A stretch of DNA of 48,420 bases. It comes from CAZXEU01 sp964639665. GTDB lineage: Bacteria > Bacteroidota > Rhodothermia > Rhodothermales > Bin80. Under the pieces are notes generated by a model. It was not told the DNA's origin. It was given only the letters and a program-made list of their open reading frames with translations, and did no database searches. This document shows positions 8,102-17,043 of this stretch, in pieces. The position numbers were made by a program, and so were the translations under genes. The number at the start of each line of letters is the position of its first letter. Position 1 is the first letter of the stretch. Location: positions 1 to 48,420 of the forward strand of contig CAZXEU010000165.1 in the NCBI GenBank assembly GCA_964639665.1, written 5' to 3'.

Positions 8102-9433
8102 TCAGGCCGCCTCCGAAACGGACTGTGCGAGGATCTCCATTGCCTCGTCGATTTCCGAGCGCGAAATAACAAGCGGCGGCCTGAACCGGATAGATGCCTC
8201 GCCGCAGCCCAGCACGATCAGCCCCCGGGCAAAGGCGCTCTGACGGACCCGGTCGCGGATTGAACGCGAAGGAAGGTCGAAGGCGCACATGAGTCCGCGG
8301 CCCCTCGCGTTGCCAACGGCGTCGGTCTGGCATTCCAGCTCTTTGAGGCGACTGAGAAGATGCCCGCCGGTCAAGGCCGCTCGGGCCACCAGCCCGTCTG
8401 CCTCCATGATTTCGAGAATGCGGTCAAACCGCACCATGTCCACCAGATTGCCGCCCCAGGTGGAATTGATGCGGCTCCTGGCAACAAAGACATGGTCCTC
8501 CACTTCGTCCAGGCGCCTGCCGGCCAGCATCCCGCACACCTGCGTCTTCTTGCCAAACGCGGTGATGTCCGGATCAACGCCGAGAGCCTCGTGGGCCCAG
8601 AAGGCGCCCGTGATGCCTACACCCGTCTGGACCTCATCGAAGATGAGCAAGGCGTCGTTCTCCAGACACAGGTTGCGCAGTTGAAGGAGGAATTCGCGCC
8701 GGAAGTGGTTGTCGCCACCCTCTCCCTGAATCGGTTCAATGAGCACACATGCGATGTCGTCCTTGCGCTCCCGGAAATGCTGCTTGGCCTGCATGATGGC
8801 GGCGGATTCCTTTGCCCTCACGTCTTCCAGGTTATCCTCCAAAGGGAAGGTGATCTTGGGATTGGTGACACGGGGCCAGTCGAACTTGGGGAAATACTTG
8901 ATTTTGTTGGGATCGGATGTATTCGTCAGTGACAGTGTGTAGCCGCTGCGTCCGTGGAACGCCTCCGTGAAATGCAGAACCTGGTGTCCCCGCTCAACAC
9001 TGTAGCCCTTTGCAAAATTCTTTCTCACCTTCCAGTCGAATGCCGTCTTCAGGGCATTCTCGACTGCGAGGGCCCCGCCGGAGATAAAGAACGCATATCG
9101 CATGCAGTCCGGAATGGCTACGCGGTCAAAAGTCTCGAGGAACCGTGCCATGTGCACTGTCCGGATGTCCGAATTGGTAATCTTGTTTAGTGCGGCCTGC
9201 TGCAGCCGGTCCAGGAATGCGGGGTTATCCGTAAGCCCCGGATGGTTCATCCCCAGCGTGCTCGAGGCGTAGAAGCCAAAGCAGTCCAGGTAACGCCGGC
9301 CGGATTCGAGATCGTAGAGTTCGACGCCCTGGCTGCGGGACATGTCAAGGACAAGCGGCATCATGCCTTTTGCATTCAGGCGCGCAAGGTATGTGCGCTC
9401 GACATCGATCTCGGAAGCAACTACAGGGGGCAT
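8102..9433 (-). CDS. lat: L-lysine 6-aminotransferase
   Basis: This PLP enzyme moves the epsilon-amino group of lysine to 2-oxoglutarate, giving 2-aminoadipate 6-semialdehyde (which cyclises to piperideine-6-carboxylate). It is a class III aminotransferase. FISGGALAVENALK lines the cofactor pocket, EPIQGEGGD is near 233-241, the PLP-binding aspartate is Asp266 in FDEVQTG, and the Schiff-base lysine lies in FGKKTQVCG (Lys295/296). That last motif and CFGFYASSTLG separate the Lat subfamily from acetylornithine and GABA transaminases. The 443 residues fit Lat of actinobacteria and Bacteroidota. The ATG at 9433 has a promoter-like TACCTTTA 26 bp upstream. It is convergent with gyrA and divergent from lipA. 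Confidence 0.92.
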   Translation of the reverse strand: MPPVVASEIDVERTYLARLNAKGMMPLVLDMSRSQGVELYDLESGRRYLDCFGFYASSTLGMNHPGLTDNPAFLDRLQQAALNKITNSDIRTVHMARFLETFDRVAIPDCMRYAFFISGGALAVENALKTAFDWKVRKNFAKGYSVERGHQVLHFTEAFHGRSGYTLSLTNTSDPNKIKYFPKFDWPRVTNPKITFPLEDNLEDVRAKESAAIMQAKQHFRERKDDIACVLIEPIQGEGGDNHFRREFLLQLRNLCLENDALLIFDEVQTGVGITGAFWAHEALGVDPDITAFGKKTQVCGMLAGRRLDEVEDHVFVARSRINSTWGGNLVDMVRFDRILEIMEADGLVARAALTGGHLLSRLKELECQTDAVGNARGRGLMCAFDLPSRSIRDRVRQSAFARGLIVLGCGEASIRFRPPLVISRSEIDEAMEILAQSVSEAA

Positions 9434-9459
9434 GTTTGCAGATGGGCTTTGTCGTGGCG

Positions 9460-9467
9460 TAAAGGTA
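9460..9467 (-). promoter_or_regulatory. candidate -7 promoter element of lat
   Basis: TACCTTTA on the minus strand matches the Bacteroidota -7 consensus TAnnTTTG at 5 of 6 positions. It lies 26 bp before the lat ATG, the same distance as similar elements before both sulfatase genes. No good -33 TTTG is visible at the expected spacing, so the call is weak. Confidence 0.28.
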
Positions 9468-9554
9468 ATGTTCGACGAGGTTTGCGGCTCTGCTGGATCA
9501 CGCGGAATCGGGCGGGGTTAACTGCGCCACGCCGTCCGTCGACGAGGAGGTCGC

Positions 9555-10514
9555 TTGGAGAGAATATTGAAGACACGCTCGAGCTTGCCGGGAGAGATTT
9601 CGCTGCGCACACGTGCACGCTCGGGTGGCATGCTTGAACTTCCTGTGGTGGAGGCTCCGCCGGTAGCCAATGGAAGGGGGCGTCGTCCGGACTGGCTCCG
9701 CGTCAAGCTCCCGTACGGCGAGACTTATCGCAATCTGGTTCGCCTTATTGACGAAAACCAGCTCCACACGGTCTGCCAGAGTGCGCGCTGCCCCAATATG
9801 GGCGAGTGCTGGACGGCGGGTACGGCCACGTTCATGATTCTTGGCAACGTGTGCACCCGCTCGTGCGGGTTCTGCGCCGTGAAGACGGGGCGTCCGGATC
9901 CGGGGCTGGACTACGATGAGCCGCGACGCGTGGCCGAGGCAGCACGCATCATGGGGCTGCGCCATGCCGTCGTGACATCCGTTAATCGCGACGAGCGCGA
10001 AGACGGCGGGGCCCCCATCTTTGCAGAGACCATACGGAAATTGCGGCAGGAGATCCCGGGCTGTACCGTGGAAGTGCTGATACCGGACTTCCGTGGGATT
10101 TGGGAGGCGCTGCAAGTCGTATTGGACGAGCGCCCCGAAATCCTCAATCACAACGTGGAGACCATTCCACGCCTGTACCGGCGTGTACGGCCGCAGGCCG
10201 TCTACGCAAGGTCGCTTGAAGTGCTGCGCATAGCGAAGCGGCAGGGCTTGCGCACCAAGAGCGGCATCATGGTAGGCCTTGGAGAAACGCAGGAAGAAGT
10301 GCTGGACTTGATGGATGACTTCGTCGCCGCGGGCGTCGATGTCATGACCATCGGACAGTATTTGCAGCCCACGAAAATGCATTTGCCTGTCGAGGAATTC
10401 ATCCACCCGGAATTGTTTGCCTGGTACAAGAGCGCGGGTGAAGGCAAGGGCATCGAGCATGTGGAAAGCGGCCCGCTGGTGCGCAGCTCCTATCATGCCG
10501 AGCGGCACGTGTAG
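9555..10514 (+). CDS. lipA: lipoyl synthase (radical SAM)
   Basis: LipA inserts two sulfurs into protein-bound octanoyl groups to make lipoyl cofactors for 2-oxoacid dehydrogenases and the glycine cleavage system. Both iron-sulfur cluster motifs are complete: the auxiliary cluster CQSARCPNMGEC (Cys74, 79, 85) and the radical SAM cluster CTRSCGFC (Cys100, 104, 107). The conserved RSSYHA near the C-terminus completes the auxiliary site. The start chosen is TTG 9555, preceded by GAGGAGG at a 4-nt spacing. ATG 9630 (MLELPVVEAPP) is an alternative that gives 294 residues. No lipB or lplA is adjacent. Confidence 0.95.
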   Translation: MERILKTRSSLPGEISLRTRARSGGMLELPVVEAPPVANGRGRRPDWLRVKLPYGETYRNLVRLIDENQLHTVCQSARCPNMGECWTAGTATFMILGNVCTRSCGFCAVKTGRPDPGLDYDEPRRVAEAARIMGLRHAVVTSVNRDEREDGGAPIFAETIRKLRQEIPGCTVEVLIPDFRGIWEALQVVLDERPEILNHNVETIPRLYRRVRPQAVYARSLEVLRIAKRQGLRTKSGIMVGLGETQEEVLDLMDDFVAAGVDVMTIGQYLQPTKMHLPVEEFIHPELFAWYKSAGEGKGIEHVESGPLVRSSYHAERHV

Positions 10515-10949
10515 GAGCGACATCCAAGAAATGTAGTGGGCGGCGGATACGCGAAAGTCTCGTCGGAAACACGGGGCGTCCTGCGATAAATGCACTGGCC
10601 CGGACCTGGTGCCGCCGGACGAGGCGCGGCCCCCGCATACATTGATCCGGAAGCGCCCTGTCCGACCTTGTGAGCTATTCGACTGCGGCCGGATTCGCCC
10701 GCTGCATCTGCGCAGTGCGCTGCGCCGCGTGGTCCAGCCCGCGGGGCAGTATCCCGCTCGCTGGTTGCACAGGCTGCAGGGGATACGCAGCGCTATCCTT
10801 GTGCACAGCCGCGGCATGATTCATCGTGAAGGAGGGCGGAATAGAAAGGCCGGGAGTATTTTGTAGGCAGCATGCATAGCTGTCCTGATTCTTGCACCGC
10901 AGCCCGGCGACATCGATTCGGCGCGCATACTCAACGATAGGCCTGGAGA
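10515..10949. other. 435-bp intergenic region, no convincing gene
   Basis: An 85-codon frame (10609-10866, plus strand) is present but its arginine-rich, low-complexity composition looks like a high-GC chance frame. A small GC-rich hairpin GCGCAG-TGCG-CTGCGC occurs at 10710-10725 without a T tract. The promoter of the following gene is presumably here, but I see no clear element. Confidence 0.5.
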
Positions 10950-13514
10950 ATGAAGAGACTAGCCTCCATCTCATTGCTGACGATCCTGCCCGCGCTGGTT
11001 TCAGCGCAGCCGGCAGTGTATCCGCTGCCGGACTTGCCGCCATCCTACCCCGGTGCGCTCACCGGCGGCAACTACATGTACAACTTCTACTTGCCGCCTC
11101 CGGGCACCGGCTCTCCGTGGTGGCCCGCGTGGTCGCCGGACGGAGCATCCCTTGCATTTTCGCTGCAGGGAACGCTCTGGCAGATGCGACTAGGCGAAGC
11201 TGATGCATATGAGTTGGTTCATACGAGGGAATACCTTTCCTCGCCTGCATATTCGCCGGACGGTCGGTATGTGGCCTTTACAGCAGACAATGGTCAAAGC
11301 ATCAATCTGTGGCTGCTGGAGCTGGAAACGGAGCAGCTCACGCGCCTAACGGATGGCGACTTCTTGAACCTGGACCCTGCGTGGTCGCCGGACGGCGGGC
11401 GCCTCGCGTATGTATCAACGCGGCCCAACGGCTATTACAACATCTTCGTAACGGAGATTGCGGAGGCGCAGCCGGGCAGAACCATCCAGCTGACACGTGA
11501 TCATTCCTTTGGCAGACCGAGGCTGTACTTCGGGGAGTACGACCTGCACATCCAGCCGGCATGGCTGCCGAATGCCGACACCCTGTTGTTCATTTCGAAT
11601 CGCGGGATTCCGCTGGGCTCCGGCGGGGTGTGGAGAATGCCAGCCGTGGAAAACGGAATCGATCAGGCCACGCTTATTCACAAGGAAGAAACACTCTACC
11701 GAACCCGTCCACACGTGTCGCTGGACGGCAAGCGGTTTGTCTACAGCTCGCACCTGGGACACCAGTACAACAACCTGTTTGTACTGCCTACCGTAGGCGG
11801 CGAACCCTACAAGCTTACGTTCGGCGAATGGGACAGCTTCAGTCCCAGCTTCTCGCCGGACGGCGAATCAATCGTCTATGTCTCCAATCAGGGCGGTCTG
11901 CCCAATTTGCGTCTTCTGCAAACGTATGGCGGACGGGACCAGGGAATCGCAATCAGTACGCTGCATTGGAAAGAGCCGACGGGTACGGTCTCGGTCCGCG
12001 TTGTGGAAGCCGAAACGGGTGAACTGCTTCCGGCCCGGATCTACAACCGGGCGGCGGATGGCAAGACGTATGTACCGGACGGTAGCTACCACAGGCTGGG
12101 GCGCCTTGCCGAGCATTTCTTTCATACCGCGGGCGCATTCTCTCTCGAGGTGCCGGCCGGGGACATTGTCGTGGAGGCGATGCATGGATTCGAATACCAT
12201 CCCGCGGCCGCGACCGCCAGCGTTGCCGCCGGCCAGGTCACCGAAGTGACACTAGAGCTGCGGCGCATGGCGGACCTGGAAGCGGACGGCTGGTACAGCG
12301 GCAGTAACCATGTGCACATGAATTACGCAGGCAACCTGCACAACACGCCCGAGAATCTGGTTTTCATGGCGGCGGCGGAAGATCTGCACGTAATCGGTCA
12401 GCTGGTTGCCAACAAGGACAATCGCATTCTGGACTACCAGTACTTCACAGGGGCGCCGCATCCGCTGACTGACGAAAACCATGTCCTGTATTTCAATCAG
12501 GAATACCGTCCGCCTTTCTACGGGCACGTCTCATTCATCAACCTGACTGAGCATCTGATTTCGCCGTACCTGACTGGCTATGAAGGGACGGCCGTAGAGA
12601 GCCTGTATCCGAGCAATACGCAGATGTTCAGGCTCGCACGCAGCCAGGGTGCAATGGGGGCCTATGTGCATCCCTATTGGGGAAGCGAGGATCCTCTCGA
12701 TACGAACCTGGGAGTGGCCAAGGCCTTTCCTGTTGACCTGGCCCTCGGCGTGCTCGACTATCACGAGTTGGTCTCAGGTGCCAACTGGGCGGCCTACCTC
12801 GTGTGGCATCACGCTCTGAACAACGGATTCAGGCTTCCGGCTGTTGGCGGAGAGGACTCCATCAGCAATCTGCACCGCACTGCCATTGTCGGACAGATGC
12901 GAGCCTACGCACATCTGGGCGACAGCCTGAGCTGGGACGGCTGGCTCGAGGCCATCCGAGCCGGGCAGCTCTTCGTAACCAATGGGCCGCTGCTGGAGCT
13001 TTCGGTCAACGGCCAGGGAATTGGCTCGACGATATCACTGCCGGAGGGAGGAGGGAGCGTAATGGTCCGGGGCCTGGCTTGGTCCATTGCCCCGCTGGAC
13101 AGTGCAGCCTTGGTTGTCAATGGACGCCAGGTGGATCTTGGCGATTTGAGTCTGCACCCGGATCCGGAGGGCGCGGGCACGTACTTCTCGTTTGAGCGGC
13201 AGCTTGACATAAGCGAGAGTTCCTGGATCACGCTCCAGGTGCACAGCGCTGAAGCCATCCATCCCGTCGATGACAGGTTCCTGCAGGCAACCACGAATCC
13301 GGTATGGGTGATGGTAGGTGACCACCCGATTAGGTCGGCTGCATCGGCGGAGTACTTTATTCGCTGGATAGACAAGCTTGCGGGCATGGCCGAAATCCAT
13401 CCCGGCTGGCGCTCGGAAAGGGAGAAAGCAAGTGTGCTGGGTGAGTTTCAGGAGGCCCGTGCCGTTTTCGAGCGTCTGCTGCGGGAAGCGCGCCAGAGCA
13501 GAAATGGAGGGTAG
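10950..13514 (+). CDS. exported beta-propeller / CehA-type PHP metallohydrolase fusion
   Basis: This is a large exported protein of 854 residues. A signal peptide (MKRLASISLLTILPALVSA, cut before Gln20) is followed by TolB/WD40-like propeller blades, with SPDG motifs near residues 61, 102, 145 and 302 and divergent copies near 206 and 257. A beta-sandwich linker around 335-435 resembles a CarboxypepD-regulatory or CNA-B-like module. The C-terminal half is a PHP-type domain of the CehA/McbA family. It has the metal-site motif HVHMNYAGN (His453, His455), LVANKDNRI, GAYVHPYWG (near 573) and VGGEDS (near 631). CehA and McbA hydrolyse carbamates and amides; the substrate here is unknown. The usual DLHVH is replaced by SNHVH. 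It stands alone between lipA and the PSD1 pair, and the fusion suggests a periplasmic amidase or esterase acting on a bound polymer or peptide. Confidence 0.85.
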   Translation: MKRLASISLLTILPALVSAQPAVYPLPDLPPSYPGALTGGNYMYNFYLPPPGTGSPWWPAWSPDGASLAFSLQGTLWQMRLGEADAYELVHTREYLSSPAYSPDGRYVAFTADNGQSINLWLLELETEQLTRLTDGDFLNLDPAWSPDGGRLAYVSTRPNGYYNIFVTEIAEAQPGRTIQLTRDHSFGRPRLYFGEYDLHIQPAWLPNADTLLFISNRGIPLGSGGVWRMPAVENGIDQATLIHKEETLYRTRPHVSLDGKRFVYSSHLGHQYNNLFVLPTVGGEPYKLTFGEWDSFSPSFSPDGESIVYVSNQGGLPNLRLLQTYGGRDQGIAISTLHWKEPTGTVSVRVVEAETGELLPARIYNRAADGKTYVPDGSYHRLGRLAEHFFHTAGAFSLEVPAGDIVVEAMHGFEYHPAAATASVAAGQVTEVTLELRRMADLEADGWYSGSNHVHMNYAGNLHNTPENLVFMAAAEDLHVIGQLVANKDNRILDYQYFTGAPHPLTDENHVLYFNQEYRPPFYGHVSFINLTEHLISPYLTGYEGTAVESLYPSNTQMFRLARSQGAMGAYVHPYWGSEDPLDTNLGVAKAFPVDLALGVLDYHELVSGANWAAYLVWHHALNNGFRLPAVGGEDSISNLHRTAIVGQMRAYAHLGDSLSWDGWLEAIRAGQLFVTNGPLLELSVNGQGIGSTISLPEGGGSVMVRGLAWSIAPLDSAALVVNGRQVDLGDLSLHPDPEGAGTYFSFERQLDISESSWITLQVHSAEAIHPVDDRFLQATTNPVWVMVGDHPIRSAASAEYFIRWIDKLAGMAEIHPGWRSEREKASVLGEFQEARAVFERLLREARQSRNGG

Positions 13515-14013
13515 CTGAAGAGGTCGATGTGGTCCCCTTGTCAGGAACTGGCTGATTGCGCGGCGGCAGAGGAAAGCCAGAGCAGCTTGCACTCTGGCCA
13601 CTGGATTCGATTGGTGCCCGAATGCGTAGCCAAGCCACGTGATAAGCTCTCGCGGCATATTGGCAGCGGCCGGTGAACAGGCCTGCCCGCGTCCTGCACT
13701 ATGTGCCATGTCACGCTGGCGGACGGGATTGGAGTGCGATTCGGGGTAGTGCTCAGCTATTCGAGCACGCTTTCGAGGGTTCGTCGAATTGTGTGTCTCA
13801 AGCGTAGCGTTTTCAGGTTGGCATCCCGTGACCTGAGGCTCCGGGCACCTGGCAGACGGCGAGTTGATTGGGCCCCGGGCGTGGCCGATGAGATTCTGCG
13901 CTGCCCACCATGCTCGCTTCGCGCGTGCAGCCTTCCGCTTCCGCAGGCGAACAAAACAGTCCCTGGTCCGGTAGGAATTCACGCCGGATTCAAGTAATGG
14001 GAACGCTGGGCAT
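13515..14013. other. 499-bp intergenic region, no gene recognised
   Basis: Both strands carry open frames here, including an antisense one running on from the previous gene. None has a recognisable motif or plausible start context. There is no tRNA, no repeat and no strong hairpin. It presumably holds the promoter of the PSCyt/PSD1-DUF1501 operon that follows. Confidence 0.5.
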
Positions 14014-17000
14014 ATGCGGTCGCCTCCGCGCCATATTCTTTCCTGGGCTGCGCGGTGGAGCGCGGTAGCGGTCATGGTCATTGCATGCTCGCCGCCTGAT
14101 CAACGCGTTGACCTGCCGGAACGTGTAGACTACAATTTCCACGTCCGGCCCGTGCTATCGAATACGTGCTACGTGTGCCACGGTCCTGATGCCAGTACGC
14201 GGGAGGCCAACCTGCGTCTGGATTTACGTACTGCGGCCACGGCAAGGCGCCCGGGGGGCGGGCGGGCCATACAGCCGGGAAGTGCCAGGCGCAGTCTACT
14301 GATTCGGCGCGTCACCTCCGAGGATGCCGAGGAGCGCATGCCCCCGGCGGAAACCAACCATCGCCTGAGCTCACGCGATATCGCGGTGATTTCCCGATGG
14401 ATTGATCAGGGCGCGGAGTACAAGCCGCCCTGGGCGCTGATTCGTCCGGCCTGGCCTTCCGGCTCCCGCGATTCCATCGACGAATTCATAGACGAGAGGC
14501 TCTCGGCGGAAGGGCTGCCTCCGGCTGCCCTTGCCTCGAAGCAAGATCTCGCGCGGCGGGCCTCCTTTGTCTTGACAGGGCTGCCTCCCACGCAGGACGA
14601 GCTGCGGAATTTCGTCGAGGACACTTCCGCAACTGCCTACGAACAGCTTGTGGATCGGCTTCTGGACTCACCCAGGTACGGAGAGCGGTGGGCGCGCCAC
14701 TGGCTTGATTTGGTCCGCTATGCCGAGTCCAAGGGGCATGAGTTCGATTTCACGATACAGGGAGCGTGGCGCTATCGGGATTACCTTATCCGGGCCTTCA
14801 ATGCCGACCTGCCTTATGACAGCCTCGTGATCGAACACCTGGCGGGAGATCAAATGGCGCGACCCAGATTGCATCCGGTGCAGGGGTACAACGAATCCGT
14901 AATCGGGACCAGCTATCTGGCACTGGGAGAAGGAAAGCACAGCCCGGTGGACACCCGGTTGGACGAGGCCGAGCGCATAGACAACATCATAGATGTAACG
15001 TCAAAGACCTTTCAGGGGTTGACCCTTGCCTGCGCCCGATGCCACGACCACAAGTTTGATCCCATCCCGACAACAGACTACTACGCGTTCTACGGCATAT
15101 TTGAGAGCACGCGCTTCACCTACACGCCGCTTGTATCGTCAAGCCAGCAAGCCCGGATTGACTCGATGCAGGCCATGCGCAGCAAGGTTCGCAGCGGTCT
15201 GGGCGGTGCCTGGAACGTTTCGCTGGACGGCAGGACTGCGTTGCCGGTCAGCCATAGAACGATGCCTTCCGCGAGGCATCGTCCGCGGCTGCAAGCGGAT
15301 TCGACGGCCAACTGGCGCATTGTCGGGGACTTTAGAAGCGGCACATATGACGGGTGGTTTCCTCAAGGCCCCGCATTCGGGCCTGAACCGGAGCAGGGCC
15401 GTCTCGTAATCGACCACGGGAGGGTCGACAGCCTCGCAGCAGGCGTTGTGTCGAGCAGGAATGTGGCTCCTGGTATGCCCGGGGCCTTGCGGTCACCTAC
15501 GTTTACCCTGGACAAGGACAGCATCCACGTCGTGGCGGCAGGCAAGGGATCCACCATCAGGTTGATCGTGGACAACTTCCAGCTCATCAATCCGCCCATC
15601 TTCCACACTATACAGGCGGAAGTGAAGAGCCCAACGCTCTCCACGTACCGCTTTAACGTGGCGTTGTGGAAGGGACGCAAGGCGTACATCGAGTTTCTGG
15701 TTGGCAGATTCCATCTTCCGCAATACATAACCGATATACATCGCATAATCCTGGACGACTCCGCTTATGTGGAGGCGGCATATGCGGTGATGTTTGACAG
15801 CGCAGCGCCGGGGCCATTGGCATTGCCGGAATCCGGCAACGTTGCACTGCCGTCCGTTCGAGAGTCTGTTGAGGCATGGGTGGCGGGAAGCGCTACCGCG
15901 CTACAGGTTCGAGCCATCAACGAAGCATTGGCGGCGCGAGCACTGCCCAGGCTTGAAGTCAGCCCTTACCGAGGGTCGGTGGGAAGCAGGCGTGCCAGGC
16001 TGGAGGAATTTCCTTACGTCATGGCCGTGACGGAAGGAGACAGGATTGAAAGCCCGGTATTTGTGCGCGGGAATTACCAGGCGCTGGGTGAAGCGCCCGT
16101 TCCGCATCGCTTTCTCTCCGCGTTCTCCGACGTCCCGGTGCCCTTTGGTGGTTCTTCAAGCGGGCGATACGAGATGGCGCGTGCCATTGCGAGCCCGATG
16201 AATCCCCTGACAGCCAGGGTCATGGTTAACCGCCTCTGGCATCATGCATTTGGCCGAGGCATTGTCGAGACCGTGGACAATTTTGGTGCGCAGGGCGCGC
16301 TGCCAACTCATCCGGAGCTGTTGGATTACCTGGCAGTGCGTTTTGTGGAGCAGGGCTGGTCGATCAAGGCCGTACTGCGTGAGATGTTGCTTTCCGAGGC
16401 ATTCCAGCGATCGACAATGGCTTCTGAACTGGCCCGCGCGCGCGATCCCCGAAATCTGTTATTTAGCCACTACTCCGTTCGCCGGCTCGATGCGGAGGCC
16501 ATTCGCGACGCCGTCTTGGCTGTATCCGGGGCACTTGATACGACCATGTATGGGCCATCCGTACCTACGCACTTGACGGAGTTCATGAATGGACCGGGCC
16601 GCCCGGAGACATCCGGACCGCTTGACGGCGCAGGCCGGCGAAGCGTCTACCAGGAGGTGAGGCGCAACTTCCTTTCACCCATGATGCTGGCCTTTGACCG
16701 GCCGATTCCGTTTTCTACGTTTGGCGCGCGCAACACCACCAACGTGCCGGCGCAGTCCCTTACCATGCTCAACGATCCGTTCGTGGCACAGCAGGCCCGC
16801 GTATGGGCCGATTCGCTTGTTGCCATGGATAGCCTCGATGTCGCGGGCAGGATCCGGCACATCTACGTGAAGGCGCTCTCGAGGCCCGCCTCCGCTGAGG
16901 AGGTCGAGGACGGCCTGGCCTACTTTGCCACGGAGGGCTTGCGGCGCGAGCTCGGCGATTCGGAGTGGCTCAATGCCAGTGAATTGTGGGCCGATTATGT

Positions 17001-17043
17001 GCACGTCGTGTTTAATTTGAAGGAATTCCTGTACCTGCTCTGA
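14014..17043 (+). CDS. PSCyt1-PSCyt2-PSD1 lipoprotein (DUF1549/DUF1553), large form with inserted domain
   Basis: This is an exported protein of a family widespread in Planctomycetes, Verrucomicrobia and Rhodothermota; its biochemical role is not established. A lipobox VIAC (Cys25) suggests membrane anchoring. The PSCyt1 cytochrome-like module has CYVCH (52-56). The DUF1549 region contains the second CARCHDHKFDP near 339. The DUF1553 region near the C-terminus contains MVNRLWHHAFGRGIVETVDNF and the QSLTMLNDPF segment. An extra segment of roughly 200 residues (about 390-620) lies between them, with GDFRSGTYDGWF and VVAAGKGSTIRLIVDNF; it looks like a jelly-roll, carbohydrate-binding-like domain. 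It overlaps the next gene by 1 bp (TGATG), so the two are translationally coupled. The 1009 residues make it longer than the second copy in the window. Confidence 0.9.
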   Translation: MRSPPRHILSWAARWSAVAVMVIACSPPDQRVDLPERVDYNFHVRPVLSNTCYVCHGPDASTREANLRLDLRTAATARRPGGGRAIQPGSARRSLLIRRVTSEDAEERMPPAETNHRLSSRDIAVISRWIDQGAEYKPPWALIRPAWPSGSRDSIDEFIDERLSAEGLPPAALASKQDLARRASFVLTGLPPTQDELRNFVEDTSATAYEQLVDRLLDSPRYGERWARHWLDLVRYAESKGHEFDFTIQGAWRYRDYLIRAFNADLPYDSLVIEHLAGDQMARPRLHPVQGYNESVIGTSYLALGEGKHSPVDTRLDEAERIDNIIDVTSKTFQGLTLACARCHDHKFDPIPTTDYYAFYGIFESTRFTYTPLVSSSQQARIDSMQAMRSKVRSGLGGAWNVSLDGRTALPVSHRTMPSARHRPRLQADSTANWRIVGDFRSGTYDGWFPQGPAFGPEPEQGRLVIDHGRVDSLAAGVVSSRNVAPGMPGALRSPTFTLDKDSIHVVAAGKGSTIRLIVDNFQLINPPIFHTIQAEVKSPTLSTYRFNVALWKGRKAYIEFLVGRFHLPQYITDIHRIILDDSAYVEAAYAVMFDSAAPGPLALPESGNVALPSVRESVEAWVAGSATALQVRAINEALAARALPRLEVSPYRGSVGSRRARLEEFPYVMAVTEGDRIESPVFVRGNYQALGEAPVPHRFLSAFSDVPVPFGGSSSGRYEMARAIASPMNPLTARVMVNRLWHHAFGRGIVETVDNFGAQGALPTHPELLDYLAVRFVEQGWSIKAVLREMLLSEAFQRSTMASELARARDPRNLLFSHYSVRRLDAEAIRDAVLAVSGALDTTMYGPSVPTHLTEFMNGPGRPETSGPLDGAGRRSVYQEVRRNFLSPMMLAFDRPIPFSTFGARNTTNVPAQSLTMLNDPFVAQQARVWADSLVAMDSLDVAGRIRHIYVKALSRPASAEEVEDGLAYFATEGLRRELGDSEWLNASELWADYVHVVFNLKEFLYLL

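Noticed and set aside
9498..10817. 439-codon minus-strand frame opposite lipA
   Set aside because: Antisense to the intact lipA gene with both cluster motifs; the translated frame has no domain and arises from GC-rich codon bias.
13035..14081. 348-codon minus-strand frame across the gap before the PSCyt/PSD1 gene
   Set aside because: It runs antisense through two real genes and the gap, with arginine/proline-rich sequence and no motif.
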